Source: Corticibacter populi (lineage in GTDB: Bacteria > Pseudomonadota > Gammaproteobacteria > Burkholderiales > Burkholderiaceae_C). From it: a stretch of DNA of 64,000 bases. Shown here one piece after another: positions 1 through 10,586 of this stretch. A program made the translations under genes and the position numbers. The stretch is from assembly GCF_004217315.1 (NCBI RefSeq), contig NZ_SGWR01000003.1, positions 669,018-733,017 of the forward strand, given 5' to 3'. Numbering within the stretch: position 1 is the stretch's first letter; each line of letters begins with the position of its first letter. Under the pieces are notes generated by a model, which saw only the letters and a list, made by a program, of their open reading frames with translations, was not told where the DNA came from and ran no database searches.

Positions 1-684
1 CTGGCCCGGATGCAGATGCTGCCACACATCGTGCCAGCCTTCGTCCAGTCCATCGCAGCGTTGCTGGATCAGCGCATGGTCGGCGTCACTCGCCTCGAGG
101 TTGAAGTCGCCGCACAGCAGTGTATGGCGCGCCTGCGCGCGGGCCTGGAAGGGGCTGCCGGCCTCGCCCGGTTGCGGCGGCCGCGCGGCATGTCCGGCAT
201 ATTCGGCCAGCAATTGCCGCAGCGCAGCGGCCTGGGCACTGCGCTGGCTGCGCGAATAGTATTCCAGGTGCGTGGTCAGCACGCGCAGCGGGCCCAGGCC
301 TGGCGCATCCACCGTCACGCAGGTGCACATGCGCGGCATGCTCTCCACCGCCGGGTCGGGCGGGTAGGGCAGCGCATGGTGTTGCACCTGCAGGGCCGGC
401 AGGCGCGTGGCAATCAGGTTGCCAAAGTGCTGCGGCTGGCCGGCCGCGTCCCAGGTTTGCAGCGCGGCGCCGAAGAAGACCTGAAAGCCCGGCAGCAGCG
501 CGGCGATCTGCGCGGCCTGGTCGATGCCGGCCTCGCCCTGCAGCATGGGCCAGTTGCTGGCGATTTCCTGCAGGCACAGCACGTCGAAGTCGGCCATGTT
601 GCGGGCATGCTCGATGATGCGGCGCGGGCTGACGATGCCGTCAAGGCCACAGCACCACTGGGTGTTCCAGGTGAGGATTTGCAT
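1..684 (-). CDS. Endonuclease/exonuclease/phosphatase family protein (3' end outside window)
   Basis: Reads from ATG at 684 with no stop down to base 1, so 228 residues are visible and the C-terminus is missing. Family hallmarks are WNTQW at residues 6-10, the metal-binding Glu of LQE at 38-40, TTHLEYYS at 137-144 and GDFN at 192-195. The closing S-D-H motif would lie beyond the edge. Enzymes of this fold hydrolyse phosphodiester or phosphomonoester bonds with Mg2+. It follows the ugp-type permease gene by 41 bases in the same direction, so it is probably the last gene of that transporter operon, where E. coli has ugpQ. A role on glycerol phosphodiesters is inferred from position only. The substrate cannot be told from sequence. 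Confidence 0.85.
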   Translation of the reverse strand, partial: MQILTWNTQWCCGLDGIVSPRRIIEHARNMADFDVLCLQEIASNWPMLQGEAGIDQAAQIAALLPGFQVFFGAALQTWDAAGQPQHFGNLIATRLPALQVQHHALPYPPDPAVESMPRMCTCVTVDAPGLGPLRVLTTHLEYYSRSQRSAQAAALRQLLAEYAGHAARPPQPGEAGSPFQARAQARHTLLCGDFNLEASDADHALIQQRCDGLDEGWHDVWQHLHPGQ

Positions 685-725
685 GGCAGCTTGGGGTGGA
701 TTCCGGAATGCGGGCTTTCCCGGTC

Positions 726-1586
726 TTACTTGATGCCCGCGCGCATGAAGCTTTGCACGAATTGTCGCTGGAACAGCAGAAAACCCAGCAGCAACGGTGC
801 CGAGGTCATGAGTGTGGCGGCACTGATGATGGCCCAGTCCACGCCCTGTTCGACCGAGGAGAACACCTGCAGGCCCACCGTGAGCGTGCGCGACTGCACG
901 CTGTTGGTGACGATCAGCGGCCACAGGAAGTTGTTCCAGTGGTAGCTCACCGAGACCAGTCCGAAGGCCACGTAGATCGGGCGCGCCAGCGGCACGTAGA
1001 TGCGCAGCAGGATCTGCAGCGCGCTGGCGCCCTCGACGCGGGCGGCATCGACCAGTTCCTTGGGCACGCCCATGAAGGTCTGGCGCAGCAGGAAGATGGC
1101 CAGCGCCGAGGCGAAGTAGGGCAGGCCGATGGCGAAGATGCTGTCGACCAGGCCCAGCCGGGTGATGGTCTGGTAATTCTCGACCAGCAGCAGGTCCGGC
1201 ATCACGGTCAGCTGCACCAGCACCAGCGCGAAGGCCAGGTCGCGACCGGGAAACGCAAAGCGCGCGAAGGCATAGGCGGCCAGCGTGCTGAGCACCAGTT
1301 GCACGGCCAGGACCATGATCACCAGCAGCGTGGTGTTGAGGAAATAGCGCGCGAAGGGCGCGGCCTGCCAGGCATCGCGGAAGTTCTGCAGCGTCAGCGG
1401 TGCGCGCCAGTCGAAGCGGGCGGCATATTCGGGCGGATGAAAGGCCGTCCACACTGCGAACAGCAGCGGCAGAATCCACAGCAGCGCCAGCAGCCAGGCC
1501 GCGGTGGTGTCGAGCCGGCCCGGCGCATAGAGGCCGCGCGAAGGCCTTGTCGCAGCCGGTGCGGCGCGGGAGGCGGGGGCGTTCAT
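726..1586 (-). CDS. ugpE: ABC transporter permease, UgpE-type
   Basis: A 286-residue inner-membrane protein with about six hydrophobic segments. It carries the cytoplasmic EAA loop of carbohydrate-type importers near residues 180-203 (DAARVEGAS, then LRIYVPLARP), which docks on the ATPase. It is one of the two permease halves of an importer for sn-glycerol-3-phosphate or a related compound. Its ATG overlaps the stop codon of the upstream permease gene by four bases (ATGA), which suggests translational coupling. The length matches the MalG/UgpE family. The glycerol-phosphate specificity rests on overall resemblance of the four-gene set and is less certain than the permease call. Confidence 0.88.
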   Translation of the reverse strand: MNAPASRAAPAATRPSRGLYAPGRLDTTAAWLLALLWILPLLFAVWTAFHPPEYAARFDWRAPLTLQNFRDAWQAAPFARYFLNTTLLVIMVLAVQLVLSTLAAYAFARFAFPGRDLAFALVLVQLTVMPDLLLVENYQTITRLGLVDSIFAIGLPYFASALAIFLLRQTFMGVPKELVDAARVEGASALQILLRIYVPLARPIYVAFGLVSVSYHWNNFLWPLIVTNSVQSRTLTVGLQVFSSVEQGVDWAIISAATLMTSAPLLLGFLLFQRQFVQSFMRAGIK

Positions 1587-2482
1587 TGGTAGTGGACCTT
1601 CTTGTCGACGGTGAAGAACTGCAGCAGCGTCACTCCCACCAGCAGCACCACCAGCACCATGGTCAGCGCGGCGGCGCCAGCGGTGTCCCAGTATTTGAAG
1701 CCGACTTCATAGAGGCGGTAGAGCAGCAGCGTCGAGGCGTTGTCCGGTCCGCCACGCGTGAGTACGAACAGGTGATCGACGGTGCGAAAGGCGTTGATGA
1801 CCGAATTGACCAGCACGAACAGCGTGGTGGGCATCAAGAGCGGCCACTGCACGCGCCAGAAGAAGGTCCAGCGCGGCGTGCCTTCGATGGCGGCGGCCTC
1901 GCGCAGGCTGGGATTGAAGGACTGCAGCGCGGCCAGGTAGAAGATCATGAAAAGCCCGGCTTCCTTCCACACCGCCACCAGGATCACGCAGGCCAGCGCG
2001 GTGGACGGGTCGCCCAGCCAGTTGTGCGAGCCGAAACCCAGTGCCAGCATCAGGCGCTCGAGCAGGCCATATTGCGGCGTGAAGAAGAACAGCCAGATGT
2101 TGGCCACCGCGATCATCGGCAGCACCGTTGGCGTGAAGAAGGCCAGGCGCAGAAAGCCCCGGCCGATCAGTTTCTCGTTGACCCACAGCGCCATCAGCAG
2201 TGCCAGGCCGATCGACAGCGGGATGCTGGCCAGCGCATACCAGAGGTTGTTGAAGAGCGCCTTCCAGAAGATCGGGTCGGCGGCCATCACGGCGTAGTTC
2301 TCCAGCCCGACCCAGCTGGCCGCGCGCCGGCCCTTGGGGGTGGAGTAGAAGCTGTCGATCAGCGTGGTGATGGTGGGCAGGTGCGTGAAGGCCAGCAGGA
2401 TCAGCATGGCCGGCAGCAGCAGCAGCCAGGCATACACGGCCGTCAGCGTGCGCTGCGGCGACGATGGAGTCGGGGAAGACAT
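1583..2482 (-). CDS. ugpA: ABC transporter permease, UgpA-type
   Basis: 299 residues from ATG at 2482 (MSSPTPSSPQ). An in-frame start exists farther upstream at 2536, but that extension would run through a perfect 13-bp hairpin, so the internal ATG is preferred. The protein begins with a short polar tail and a membrane helix (WLLLLPAMLILLAFT). It has five further membrane segments and an EAA-type loop (LREAAAIEGTP). It pairs with the UgpE-like permease, whose gene it overlaps. It is the MalF/UgpA-type half of the importer. Confidence 0.88.
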   Translation of the reverse strand: MSSPTPSSPQRTLTAVYAWLLLLPAMLILLAFTHLPTITTLIDSFYSTPKGRRAASWVGLENYAVMAADPIFWKALFNNLWYALASIPLSIGLALLMALWVNEKLIGRGFLRLAFFTPTVLPMIAVANIWLFFFTPQYGLLERLMLALGFGSHNWLGDPSTALACVILVAVWKEAGLFMIFYLAALQSFNPSLREAAAIEGTPRWTFFWRVQWPLLMPTTLFVLVNSVINAFRTVDHLFVLTRGGPDNASTLLLYRLYEVGFKYWDTAGAAALTMVLVVLLVGVTLLQFFTVDKKVHYQ

Positions 2483-2504
2483 GGAGGGATTCGGGGAAGG
2501 GGGT

Positions 2505-2536
2505 GTGCCGGCGCTGCGCAAGGGCAGCGCCGGCAC
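2505..2536 (-). promoter_or_regulatory. Intercistronic hairpin between binding-protein and permease genes
   Basis: Perfect inverted repeat: arms GTGCCGGCGCTGC (2505-2517) and GCAGCGCCGGCAC (2524-2536) around a six-base loop. It lies 28 bases past the ugpB stop and 22 bases before the ugpA start. No T-run follows, so it is not a classical terminator. Hairpins in this position of importer operons commonly protect the 3' end of the binding-protein mRNA or partly stop transcription, giving more binding protein than permease. That role is inferred here. Confidence 0.6.
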
Positions 2537-2564
2537 GAATCCCCTGAGTGCCTGCTCTTACCGA

Positions 2565-3869
2565 TTACTGATAGGGGCGCAGCAGGCGGGTGGCTTCCTG
2601 CTGGGCGTCCTGGAGGGCCTGGGCCGGCGTCTTCTTGCCGGTCAGCGCGGCTTGCAGCGCGTCATCGAGCACCTTGGTCACGCGCTGGTTGTCGAAGGTC
2701 GAGAACTCGGCCACCGAGATCGGCAGCTGGTCGCGTGCCACCAGGGCGGGCGGGAACTCCTCGCCATATTTCTTCAGCGCCGGCGTGTCGTAGGCGGCCT
2801 GCGAGGTGGCGGCATAGCCGGTGTCGATGCTCCACTGGGCGGCGCGTTCGGGCGTGGTGATCCAGCGGATGAACTCGAACGCCGCCTGCTGCTGCTCGGG
2901 CGAGGTTTTCTTGAAGATGTAGAAGTTGCCGCCGCCGGTGGGCGAGCCGCCCTTGAGGCGATGGCCGGGGATGGGACCGACGCCGAACTCGAAGCCCGCG
3001 TTGTTGCGGATGTTGGTCAGGTTGCCGGTGGTGGTGACGACGATGGCGGCTTTCTTCTCGAAGAAGTCCTTGGGGGTGGTGCCCCACTCGACCACGCCGG
3101 CCGGGTGCAGCCCGTCCTTGGCCAGGCCCACCCAGTATTCCAGCGCCTCGATGGCCTTGGGATCGTCGAGGTTGACGGCCGTGCCCTTGTCGTTGGCCAG
3201 GATCACGTCATTGGGCGTGGTCAGGGTCTGGAACAGCCAGTAGGGAAAGCCGCTCGACGGAATCTGCACGCCCCAGGTGGTGACGTTGCCATTGGCGTCC
3301 TTCTTCGTCAGTTTCTGGGCGTACTCGCGCAATTCCTGCCAGTTGGCGGGGCCGCGCTCCGGGTCCAGTCCGGCTTCCTTGAAGAGTTCCTTGTTCCAGT
3401 AGATCACCACGGTGGAGCGCTGGAACGGAATGCCCCAGGTCTTGCCATCGGTCTGGCTGTTCTTCAGGAAGGCCGGGTAGAAGCTGCGGAGCCAGGCGCG
3501 GTCCTCGTCGGTCTTGATGAACTCGTCGAAGGGCACGATGGCCTCTTCGTCGATCAGCGTGAACATGTCGGTCGACAGCAGCACCGCCGTCACGGGCGGC
3601 GTGCCGGACTTGAAGCCCGTCAGTGCCTTGACCAGGGTTTCCTGGTAATTGCCCGAGTAGATCGGCTTGATCTGCGTGCCGGCATGGGCGCGGCCAAAGT
3701 CTTCCGCATAGGCGTCGATCAGCTTGTTGATCGGGCCGCCGACGTTGACGGGGTAGAAGAACGGCACGTCCACGGCGGTCTGGGCTTGTGCGGCCGTCAT
3801 CGCGAGCGGCCAGGCCAGCGCGGTCGCGGCAGTGGCTGCGAGCGTCTTCAGAAAGGTCTTGCGTTGCAT
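2565..3869 (-). CDS. ugpB: ABC transporter extracellular substrate-binding protein, UgpB-type
   Basis: 434 residues with an N-terminal signal peptide (MQRKTFLKTLAATAATALAW, cleavage probably near AQAQ at residues 27-30). The mature protein starts VDVPFFYPVNVGGPINKLI. It belongs to the extracellular solute-binding family 1 (UgpB/MalE-like): it has a GNYQETL segment, a WNKELFKEAGLDP stretch typical of sugar and glycerol-phosphate binders, and a late GGGNFYIFKK motif. It acts in the periplasm and delivers ligand to the two permeases encoded downstream. AGGAG precedes the ATG by a few bases. About 100 bases separate it from the ATPase gene. The substrate is most likely sn-glycerol-3-phosphate or a glycerophosphodiester, by family. 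Confidence 0.88.
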   Translation of the reverse strand: MQRKTFLKTLAATAATALAWPLAMTAAQAQTAVDVPFFYPVNVGGPINKLIDAYAEDFGRAHAGTQIKPIYSGNYQETLVKALTGFKSGTPPVTAVLLSTDMFTLIDEEAIVPFDEFIKTDEDRAWLRSFYPAFLKNSQTDGKTWGIPFQRSTVVIYWNKELFKEAGLDPERGPANWQELREYAQKLTKKDANGNVTTWGVQIPSSGFPYWLFQTLTTPNDVILANDKGTAVNLDDPKAIEALEYWVGLAKDGLHPAGVVEWGTTPKDFFEKKAAIVVTTTGNLTNIRNNAGFEFGVGPIPGHRLKGGSPTGGGNFYIFKKTSPEQQQAAFEFIRWITTPERAAQWSIDTGYAATSQAAYDTPALKKYGEEFPPALVARDQLPISVAEFSTFDNQRVTKVLDDALQAALTGKKTPAQALQDAQQEATRLLRPYQ

Positions 3870-3972
3870 GGTGAACTCCTGTGGGGTCCGGTTGGGGGAA
3901 AAGGGGGGGCAATCAGGGCAGGCCAGGGCCTGGCGATGGGGGGCGGCCGCTTCTTGGCTTTTTTGCTTCGTG

Positions 3973-5094
3973 TCAGGCGGCGGCGCGCTGCGCCAGGGCC
4001 GCGTTGGCGGGCAGGCGGGCGTCGCCCGTGTCTGTGGCGGGCACCGCGGTGGCGCCTGTGTCCATGCGCCGGCCCGTGGCGTCGAAGAAGTGCAGGTCGC
4101 CCGCAGCGCATTGCAGCGCCAGTTCGTCGCCCACCTGCAGGTTTTGCTGGCCGTCCACGCGCAGAGTCAGCGCCTCGCTGCCGACCTCGCAGCGCAGCAC
4201 CAGGTCGGCGCCCAGATATTCGAAGCTCAGCACGCGCGCGCGCAGCGCGGCGGTCTGGTCTGCAGGGGCCAGCCGCACGCACTCGGGCCGCACGCCCAGG
4301 TGCGCGGCGCCGGCTGGCGCGCCGGTGGCCACGGCGCTGCCGAGGATGTGGCCCTGCGCATCCAGGCGCAGCAGGTTCATGGGTGGCGTGCCGATGAAGC
4401 GCGCGGCAAACAGCGAAGCCGGCCGGGCGTAGGCGCGGCGCGGCGCGTCGTTCTGTTCGATGCGGCCCTGGCTCAGCAGCACGACCTGGTCGGCCATGCT
4501 CATGGCTTCGGTCTGGTCGTGGGTGACATAGACCACCGTCAGACCCAGGCGCTGCTGCAGCTCGCGCAACTCGTGGCGCATTTCCTGGCGCAACTGCGCA
4601 TCCAGGTTCGAGAGCGGCTCGTCCATCAGGCACACGCTGGCGCGCGCCACCAGCGCCCGGCCCAGTGCCACGCGCTGCTGTTGCCCGCCCGAGAGCTGGC
4701 CCGGCTTGCGCTGCAGCAACTGGGAGAGCCCCAGCAGCGCGGCGGCTTCCTCGACGCGCTGGCGCGCCTCGGCCTTGGGCGTCTTGCGAACGGCCAGCCC
4801 GAAGCCGATGTTCTCGGCCACCGACAGGTGCGGAAACAGCGCGTAGTTCTGGAACACCATGGCGATGCCGCGCTGCGAGGGCGGGCGGTGGGTGACGTCC
4901 GCGCCGCCGATGAGCACCTGGCCGGCCGTGGCCGTCTCCAGCCCGGCAATGATGCGCAGTGTGGTGGATTTGCCGCAGCCCGAAGGCCCCAGCAGCACGC
5001 AGAAGGAGGCGGGCGCGATGCGCAAGTCGATGGCATGCAGCGCCACAGCGTCACCCCAGGCCTTGGAGATGCCGCGCAACTCGATCATGGACAT
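3973..5094 (-). CDS. ugpC: ABC transporter ATP-binding protein, UgpC/MalK-type
   Basis: 373 residues from ATG at 5094 (MSMIELRGIS). A longer in-frame start at 5151 adds 19 residues with no family support. Walker A is GPSGCGKST at 36-44, signature LSGGQQQ at 134-140 and Walker B VCLMDEP at 154-160. The last 130 residues form the regulatory OB-type domain of MalK-like proteins. It powers the two permeases encoded downstream. Gene order is ATPase, binding protein, permease, permease, phosphatase-fold enzyme, unlike ugpBAECQ of E. coli. It is divergent from the riboswitch-led B12 operon. Confidence 0.9.
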   Translation of the reverse strand: MSMIELRGISKAWGDAVALHAIDLRIAPASFCVLLGPSGCGKSTTLRIIAGLETATAGQVLIGGADVTHRPPSQRGIAMVFQNYALFPHLSVAENIGFGLAVRKTPKAEARQRVEEAAALLGLSQLLQRKPGQLSGGQQQRVALGRALVARASVCLMDEPLSNLDAQLRQEMRHELRELQQRLGLTVVYVTHDQTEAMSMADQVVLLSQGRIEQNDAPRRAYARPASLFAARFIGTPPMNLLRLDAQGHILGSAVATGAPAGAAHLGVRPECVRLAPADQTAALRARVLSFEYLGADLVLRCEVGSEALTLRVDGQQNLQVGDELALQCAAGDLHFFDATGRRMDTGATAVPATDTGDARLPANAALAQRAAA

Positions 5095-5249
5095 GGGCGT
5101 TTGGATTCCTGTTTCACGGTTCTTGGCAAGCCCGCCATCGTAGAAACGCAATGTGTCAGAATCGTGACGTTGGCTGGACGTGCTGGTGGTGTGCTGGTGG
5201 TGTCCCGGTGGTGCGCAGGCCGGCAGGCCCTACAATGGCGGTCGCTGAA

Positions 5250-5464
5250 GGTGCTCGCGCATGCCGCTCTGGCGTGCGCAGTTCAACGGGAAGCAGAACG
5301 GCGCGGAGCCCCAGTGGCCGCCGCGCCCAGCCTGCGCTGCCCCCGCAACGGTGAGCGGAGGGGACTGGCAAGCAGTCCCAGCATTCCAATCCACGGCCAC
5401 TGGCGTCCAGGCGACGCTGGGAAGGCCTGGAATGTCCATCCGCCAGCCCGGATACCGGCCTGCA
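5250..5464 (+). promoter_or_regulatory. Cobalamin (adenosylcobalamin-type) riboswitch
   Basis: Lies in the 474-base gap between ugpC and btuB. Conserved elements appear in order: GGTGCTCGCGC at the 5' end (5250), CAACGGGAAGC (5284-5294), the core GCTGCCCCCGCAACGGTGA (about 5336-5354), and the closing B12-box side AGCCCGGATACCGGCC (about 5445-5460). These match the published cobalamin riboswitch core. It precedes btuB by about 105 bases. It should lower expression of btuB, and perhaps the whole downstream cobalamin operon, when cobalamin is plentiful. The rest of the gap (5465-5568) would hold the expression platform. A short pairing CAGTGG/CCACTG is present, but I cannot assign the switch mechanism. 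Confidence 0.93.
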
Positions 5465-5568
5465 GCAGTGGTGGTGTGATACCTGTCTCTTTGACTGACG
5501 GGCGTGCGCCACTGTTTGGCCGTGACTGACGGGGAGGTCGGTTCGGCGCCTCATCCCATTGTCCTGCC

Positions 5569-7473
5569 ATGTCGCTCCACACGATGCCTCTTGCATGCAC
5601 GCACCCGCATGCCGTACCTGGCCGCCAGTCCGGCCACGCTCCCTCCAACCTGACGCGCGCCGCCGTGATCCCGTTGATCCTCTCTGCAGGTCTGGGCGCG
5701 TCCGGCGCCACCATGGCGCAGAACCCGATGCTCGATGAGGTGGTGGTCACCGCCACCCGCACCGAGCAGCGCCTGATCGACACGCTGGCCGATGTGTCGG
5801 TGCTTGACCGCGAGGCGATCGAGCAAAGCGGCGTGACCGGAGTGGCTGATGTGCTCGCGCGCCTGCCGGGCGTCGAGATCTCGCGCAATGGCGGGCCGGG
5901 TGCCACCACCAGCGTGTTTCTGCGTGGCGGCAACACCAGCCATACCGCTGTCTTCATCGATGGGGCGCGGGTCGATTCGCAATCGACCGGCGGCGCTCCA
6001 TGGGAGGCGATGCCGCTGTCGATGATCGAGCGCATCGAGGTGTTGCGTGGCCCGGCCGCCGCCGTGTATGGCTCGGACGCCATTGGCGGGGTGATCCAGA
6101 TCTTCACGCGCAAGGGCCAGGCCGGCTACCAGCCTTATGTCTCGGTGGGAGCGGGCAACCAGCGCACCTGGGACGTGGCCGGTGGTGTCAGCGGTGCGGC
6201 CCATGGCTGGGACTATGCGGTCAGTGCCAGCCATGAGCGCAGCCGCGGCTTCAATGCCCGGCCCGATACACCGACCGCCAACCCGGACGACGACGGCTAC
6301 CGGCGCAGTTCCGCGCATGCCAAGCTCGGCTACCAGTTCAGCCAGGGGCAGCGCCTGCAGGGTTCGCTGCTGAGCAGTCACGTCAATGCCGGCTACGACA
6401 CCACGAACCGCACGCGCGACGATCGCGCCAAGAACCGCCTGCACACGCTGAACCTGGCCTGGAATGCGCAGTGGAGCGAGCGCTACGGCAGCACCCTGAG
6501 CGTCAGCGATTCGACGGCGCGCTATGAAACCACACCCAATCCCTATCTCACCGATACGCGGATACGCAGCTATCTGTTCCAGAATGAGTATCGCCTGGGC
6601 GCACAACTGCTGACGGCGGCACTGGAGCGGCGCGAGGACCATCTGGAAAACGATCCGATCGACCGCAGTCGTCACCAGAACGCACTGGCACTGGGCTATG
6701 GCGTGCAACTGGGCGCCCACAGCCTGCAGGCCAATGCGCGCTATGACGACGACAGCGAGTTCGGTGGTGAAACCACCGGTTCGCTGGCCTATGGACTGGC
6801 CATCACGCCGAACTGGCGCGCGCGCGCTTCGGTGGGCAAGGCATTCCGCGCACCCACGTTGTACCAGCGTTTCAGCGACTATGGCGTGGCATCGCTGGTG
6901 CCGGAGACCAGCCGCAACGTCGAAGCGGGACTGGTCTATTCGGAGGGCAGCAGCCACCTCTCCATCACGGTCTACCGCAATACCGTGCGGAACCTCATCT
7001 CTTACGTCAGCAATACCGGCGGTGTCAGTGCCTGTGCTTCGGACAGGGGGTGTTACGCGAATACAGCCCGAGCACGTTACCAGGGCATCACGATTGCCGG
7101 CGGCACCGAGCTGGCCGGGGTGCGGCTGCACGGCTCGGTCGATGTGCAGAACCCCAAGGACCTGGACACGAACAAGCAACTGGCGCGCCGTGCCAAGCGC
7201 CACGCCATGCTGGGCGCGGACTGGAATGCCGCCGGCTGGCTGCTCGGTGCCGAAATGCAGACCTCGGCTGCGCGTTGGGATGATGCTGCCAACGTCAATC
7301 GCCTGGGGGGCTACACGCTCTGGAACCTGACGGTCAGCCGGCCATTGGCCAAGGATTGGCTGCTCACTGCCCGTTTCGACAATCTCACCGATAAGCAGTA
7401 TGAGCTGGCCCGTACCTATGCCACGGCGGGCCGCACCTTCTATGTCGGCCTGAAGTGGGCGCCGGGCCAGTAA
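5569..7473 (+). CDS. btuB: TonB-dependent vitamin B12 receptor
   Basis: 634 residues. A long basic N-terminus leads into a hydrophobic signal segment (AAVIPLILSAGLGASGATMA). It is followed by a TonB box DEVVVTATR at 56-64. The plug domain contains LRGGNTSHTAVFIDG and IERIEVLRGPAAAVYGSDA. A 22-strand barrel region ends in the expected aromatic C-terminal strand (FYVGLKW). It imports cobalamin across the outer membrane using TonB energy and hands it to BtuF. It sits behind a cobalamin riboswitch and ahead of cobalamin genes, which makes the ligand call firm. The true start could be an internal ATG, since the N-terminal 25 residues are unusually long. Confidence 0.94.
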   Translation: MSLHTMPLACTHPHAVPGRQSGHAPSNLTRAAVIPLILSAGLGASGATMAQNPMLDEVVVTATRTEQRLIDTLADVSVLDREAIEQSGVTGVADVLARLPGVEISRNGGPGATTSVFLRGGNTSHTAVFIDGARVDSQSTGGAPWEAMPLSMIERIEVLRGPAAAVYGSDAIGGVIQIFTRKGQAGYQPYVSVGAGNQRTWDVAGGVSGAAHGWDYAVSASHERSRGFNARPDTPTANPDDDGYRRSSAHAKLGYQFSQGQRLQGSLLSSHVNAGYDTTNRTRDDRAKNRLHTLNLAWNAQWSERYGSTLSVSDSTARYETTPNPYLTDTRIRSYLFQNEYRLGAQLLTAALERREDHLENDPIDRSRHQNALALGYGVQLGAHSLQANARYDDDSEFGGETTGSLAYGLAITPNWRARASVGKAFRAPTLYQRFSDYGVASLVPETSRNVEAGLVYSEGSSHLSITVYRNTVRNLISYVSNTGGVSACASDRGCYANTARARYQGITIAGGTELAGVRLHGSVDVQNPKDLDTNKQLARRAKRHAMLGADWNAAGWLLGAEMQTSAARWDDAANVNRLGGYTLWNLTVSRPLAKDWLLTARFDNLTDKQYELARTYATAGRTFYVGLKWAPGQ

Positions 7474-7507
7474 ACTCGCGTCCCCCTTGACTTCGCGCTC
7501 CCCGGCC

Positions 7508-8934
<1,427 letters not shown>

Positions 8935-8938
<4 letters not shown>

Positions 8939-9579
8939 ATATCCCATCGTCCATGCCTTGCTCCCGCCACACCCTGGTGCTGGGCGGCCAGAAAAGCGGC
9001 AAGTCGCGCCATGCCGAGACGCTGGCCGCCCGCTGGCTGGCGCGGGACCGGGCGCACGAGGCGGTGCTGGTGGCCACGGCCCGGCCCTGGGATGCGGAGA
9101 TGCGCGCGCGCATCGCTCGCCATCAGCAGGACCGCCTGCGCCGCGTGCCGGCCATGCGCACGGTGGAGGAGCCACTGCAACTGGCCGATTGCATTGCCCG
9201 CCACAGCCAGCCTCATGTGCTGCTCGTGGTCGACTGCATGGGCATGTGGCTGACCAACTGGCTGATGCCGGCCGACGCGAGCCAGCATGACGGTGGTGAT
9301 CACGATGGCGATGCCGCGCTGGCGCAACGCCGGGCTGCCTGGCAGGGCGCGTGCGCGGCGCTGCGGCAGGCTCTGGATGCGGCGCCCGGGCCGGTGCTGA
9401 TGGTCAGCAACGAGATCGGCTGGGGCGTGATCCCGCTCGGTCGCGAGGTACGGGTCTTTGTCGATGCGCTGGGCCTGCTCAACCAGCAGCTGGCGGCACA
9501 ATGCGTTACCGTGGTGCTGATGGCGGCCGGCCTGCCGCTGATGCTGAAACAGCCGGATACACCGGATGGAGGGCCGTGA
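8935..9579 (+). CDS. cobU: Adenosylcobinamide kinase / adenosylcobinamide-phosphate guanylyltransferase
   Basis: 214 residues from ATG at 8935, chosen for its four-base overlap with cobB and because the P-loop GGQKSGKS falls at 17-24. The family marks that follow are the segment ATARPWDAEM, the histidine-rich HQQDRL region and the EIGWGVIP motif near residue 160. CobU phosphorylates adenosylcobinamide and then attaches GMP, in the nucleotide-loop branch that also salvages imported cobinamide. The stop TGA shares one base with the ATG of btuF. A histidine/aspartate-rich insert near residues 115-125 (SQHDGGDHDGD) is unusual but in frame. Confidence 0.93.
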
Positions 9580-10586
9580 TGGAAAGTCGTGCAATCGGCC
9601 ATCGAACATGGGGAGGAGGGGCGGCCATCCGGCGGCTGGCGGCCCTGCTGCAGGCGCTGCTGATGTTGCTGATGTCGGCGGCCATGCCGGTGCGGGCTGC
9701 GGATGTGGCGGCGCCGGCGCAAACCGTGGCCGAGGCGGGCGTCACCGTCACCGACGACCGCGGCCGCCCGCAGCACTTCGACCAGGCGCCAATGCGCATC
9801 GTCAGCCTGCTGCCGTCGCTGACCGAGAGTGTCTGCGCGCTGGGAGCTTGCGGCCGGCTGGTGGCGGTGGACCGTTATTCCGAGTATCCGCCCGAGGTGC
9901 GCCAACTGCCGCAGGCCGGCGGCGGACTGGACCCGAGCATCGAGTCGGTGGTGGCGCAGCGCCCGGATGTGGTGCTGATCTCGGCGGCCTCGCGGGCCAC
10001 CGAGCGGCTCGAGGCGCTGGGCTTGCGCACCGTGGTGCTCGAGCCCAAGACGCATGCCGACGTCGAGCGCGTGCTGCAACTGCTCGAGGCGCTGCTGCAA
10101 GTGCCGGCGCACGAGGGCCGGCACGGCGCTGAGGCTGCGCCCACGGCGGCCGGGCTGTGGCGGCGCATCAACGATGGTGTCGATGCCGCAGCGGCCAGCC
10201 TGCCGCCGGCGGCGGCGCAGTGGCGTGTCTATCTGGAAGTCAGCCGCGGCCCGTATGCGGCCGGGCCCGACTCCTTCATCGGCCAGACCCTGCAGCGCCT
10301 GGGCGTGCAGAACGTCGTGCCGGCCGAGCTGGGCCCGTTTCCGCGCCTGAGTCCCGAATACGTGCTGCGCGCCGACCCGGATGTGATCCTCATCAGCAAC
10401 CGCAGCATGCAGGCCGACTACACCTATCCCGGCTGGCACAACATGCGCGCCATCCGCGCGCAGCGCCTGTGCCTGTTCGACGCCGAGGACTCCAACGTGC
10501 TGGTGCGCCCCGGCCCACGCATGGATCTGGCCGCGCGCCTGATGGCCGACTGCATTCGCAGCAAGATGCAGGACCGCGACGAATGA
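9579..10586 (+). CDS. btuF: Cobalamin-binding periplasmic protein
   Basis: 335 residues from ATG at 9579, overlapping the cobU stop by one base. A signal region (LAALLQALLMLLMSAAMPVRAAD) precedes a helical-backbone metal-receptor (BtuF/FepB-type) fold. Typical segments are RIVSLLPSLTESVCALG, then VAVDRYSEYP, and later RPDVVLISA and DPDVILIS. It captures corrinoid in the periplasm and delivers it to BtuC. The gene is placed between cobU and btuC with overlapping ends, so uptake and assembly genes are mixed within one transcript. Confidence 0.92.
   Translation: MESRAIGHRTWGGGAAIRRLAALLQALLMLLMSAAMPVRAADVAAPAQTVAEAGVTVTDDRGRPQHFDQAPMRIVSLLPSLTESVCALGACGRLVAVDRYSEYPPEVRQLPQAGGGLDPSIESVVAQRPDVVLISAASRATERLEALGLRTVVLEPKTHADVERVLQLLEALLQVPAHEGRHGAEAAPTAAGLWRRINDGVDAAAASLPPAAAQWRVYLEVSRGPYAAGPDSFIGQTLQRLGVQNVVPAELGPFPRLSPEYVLRADPDVILISNRSMQADYTYPGWHNMRAIRAQRLCLFDAEDSNVLVRPGPRMDLAARLMADCIRSKMQDRDE

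Noticed and set aside
2483..2536. Upstream start for the UgpA-type permease at 2536
   Set aside because: The extension would be translated from a strong hairpin and lacks family similarity. ATG at 2482 fits the family length.
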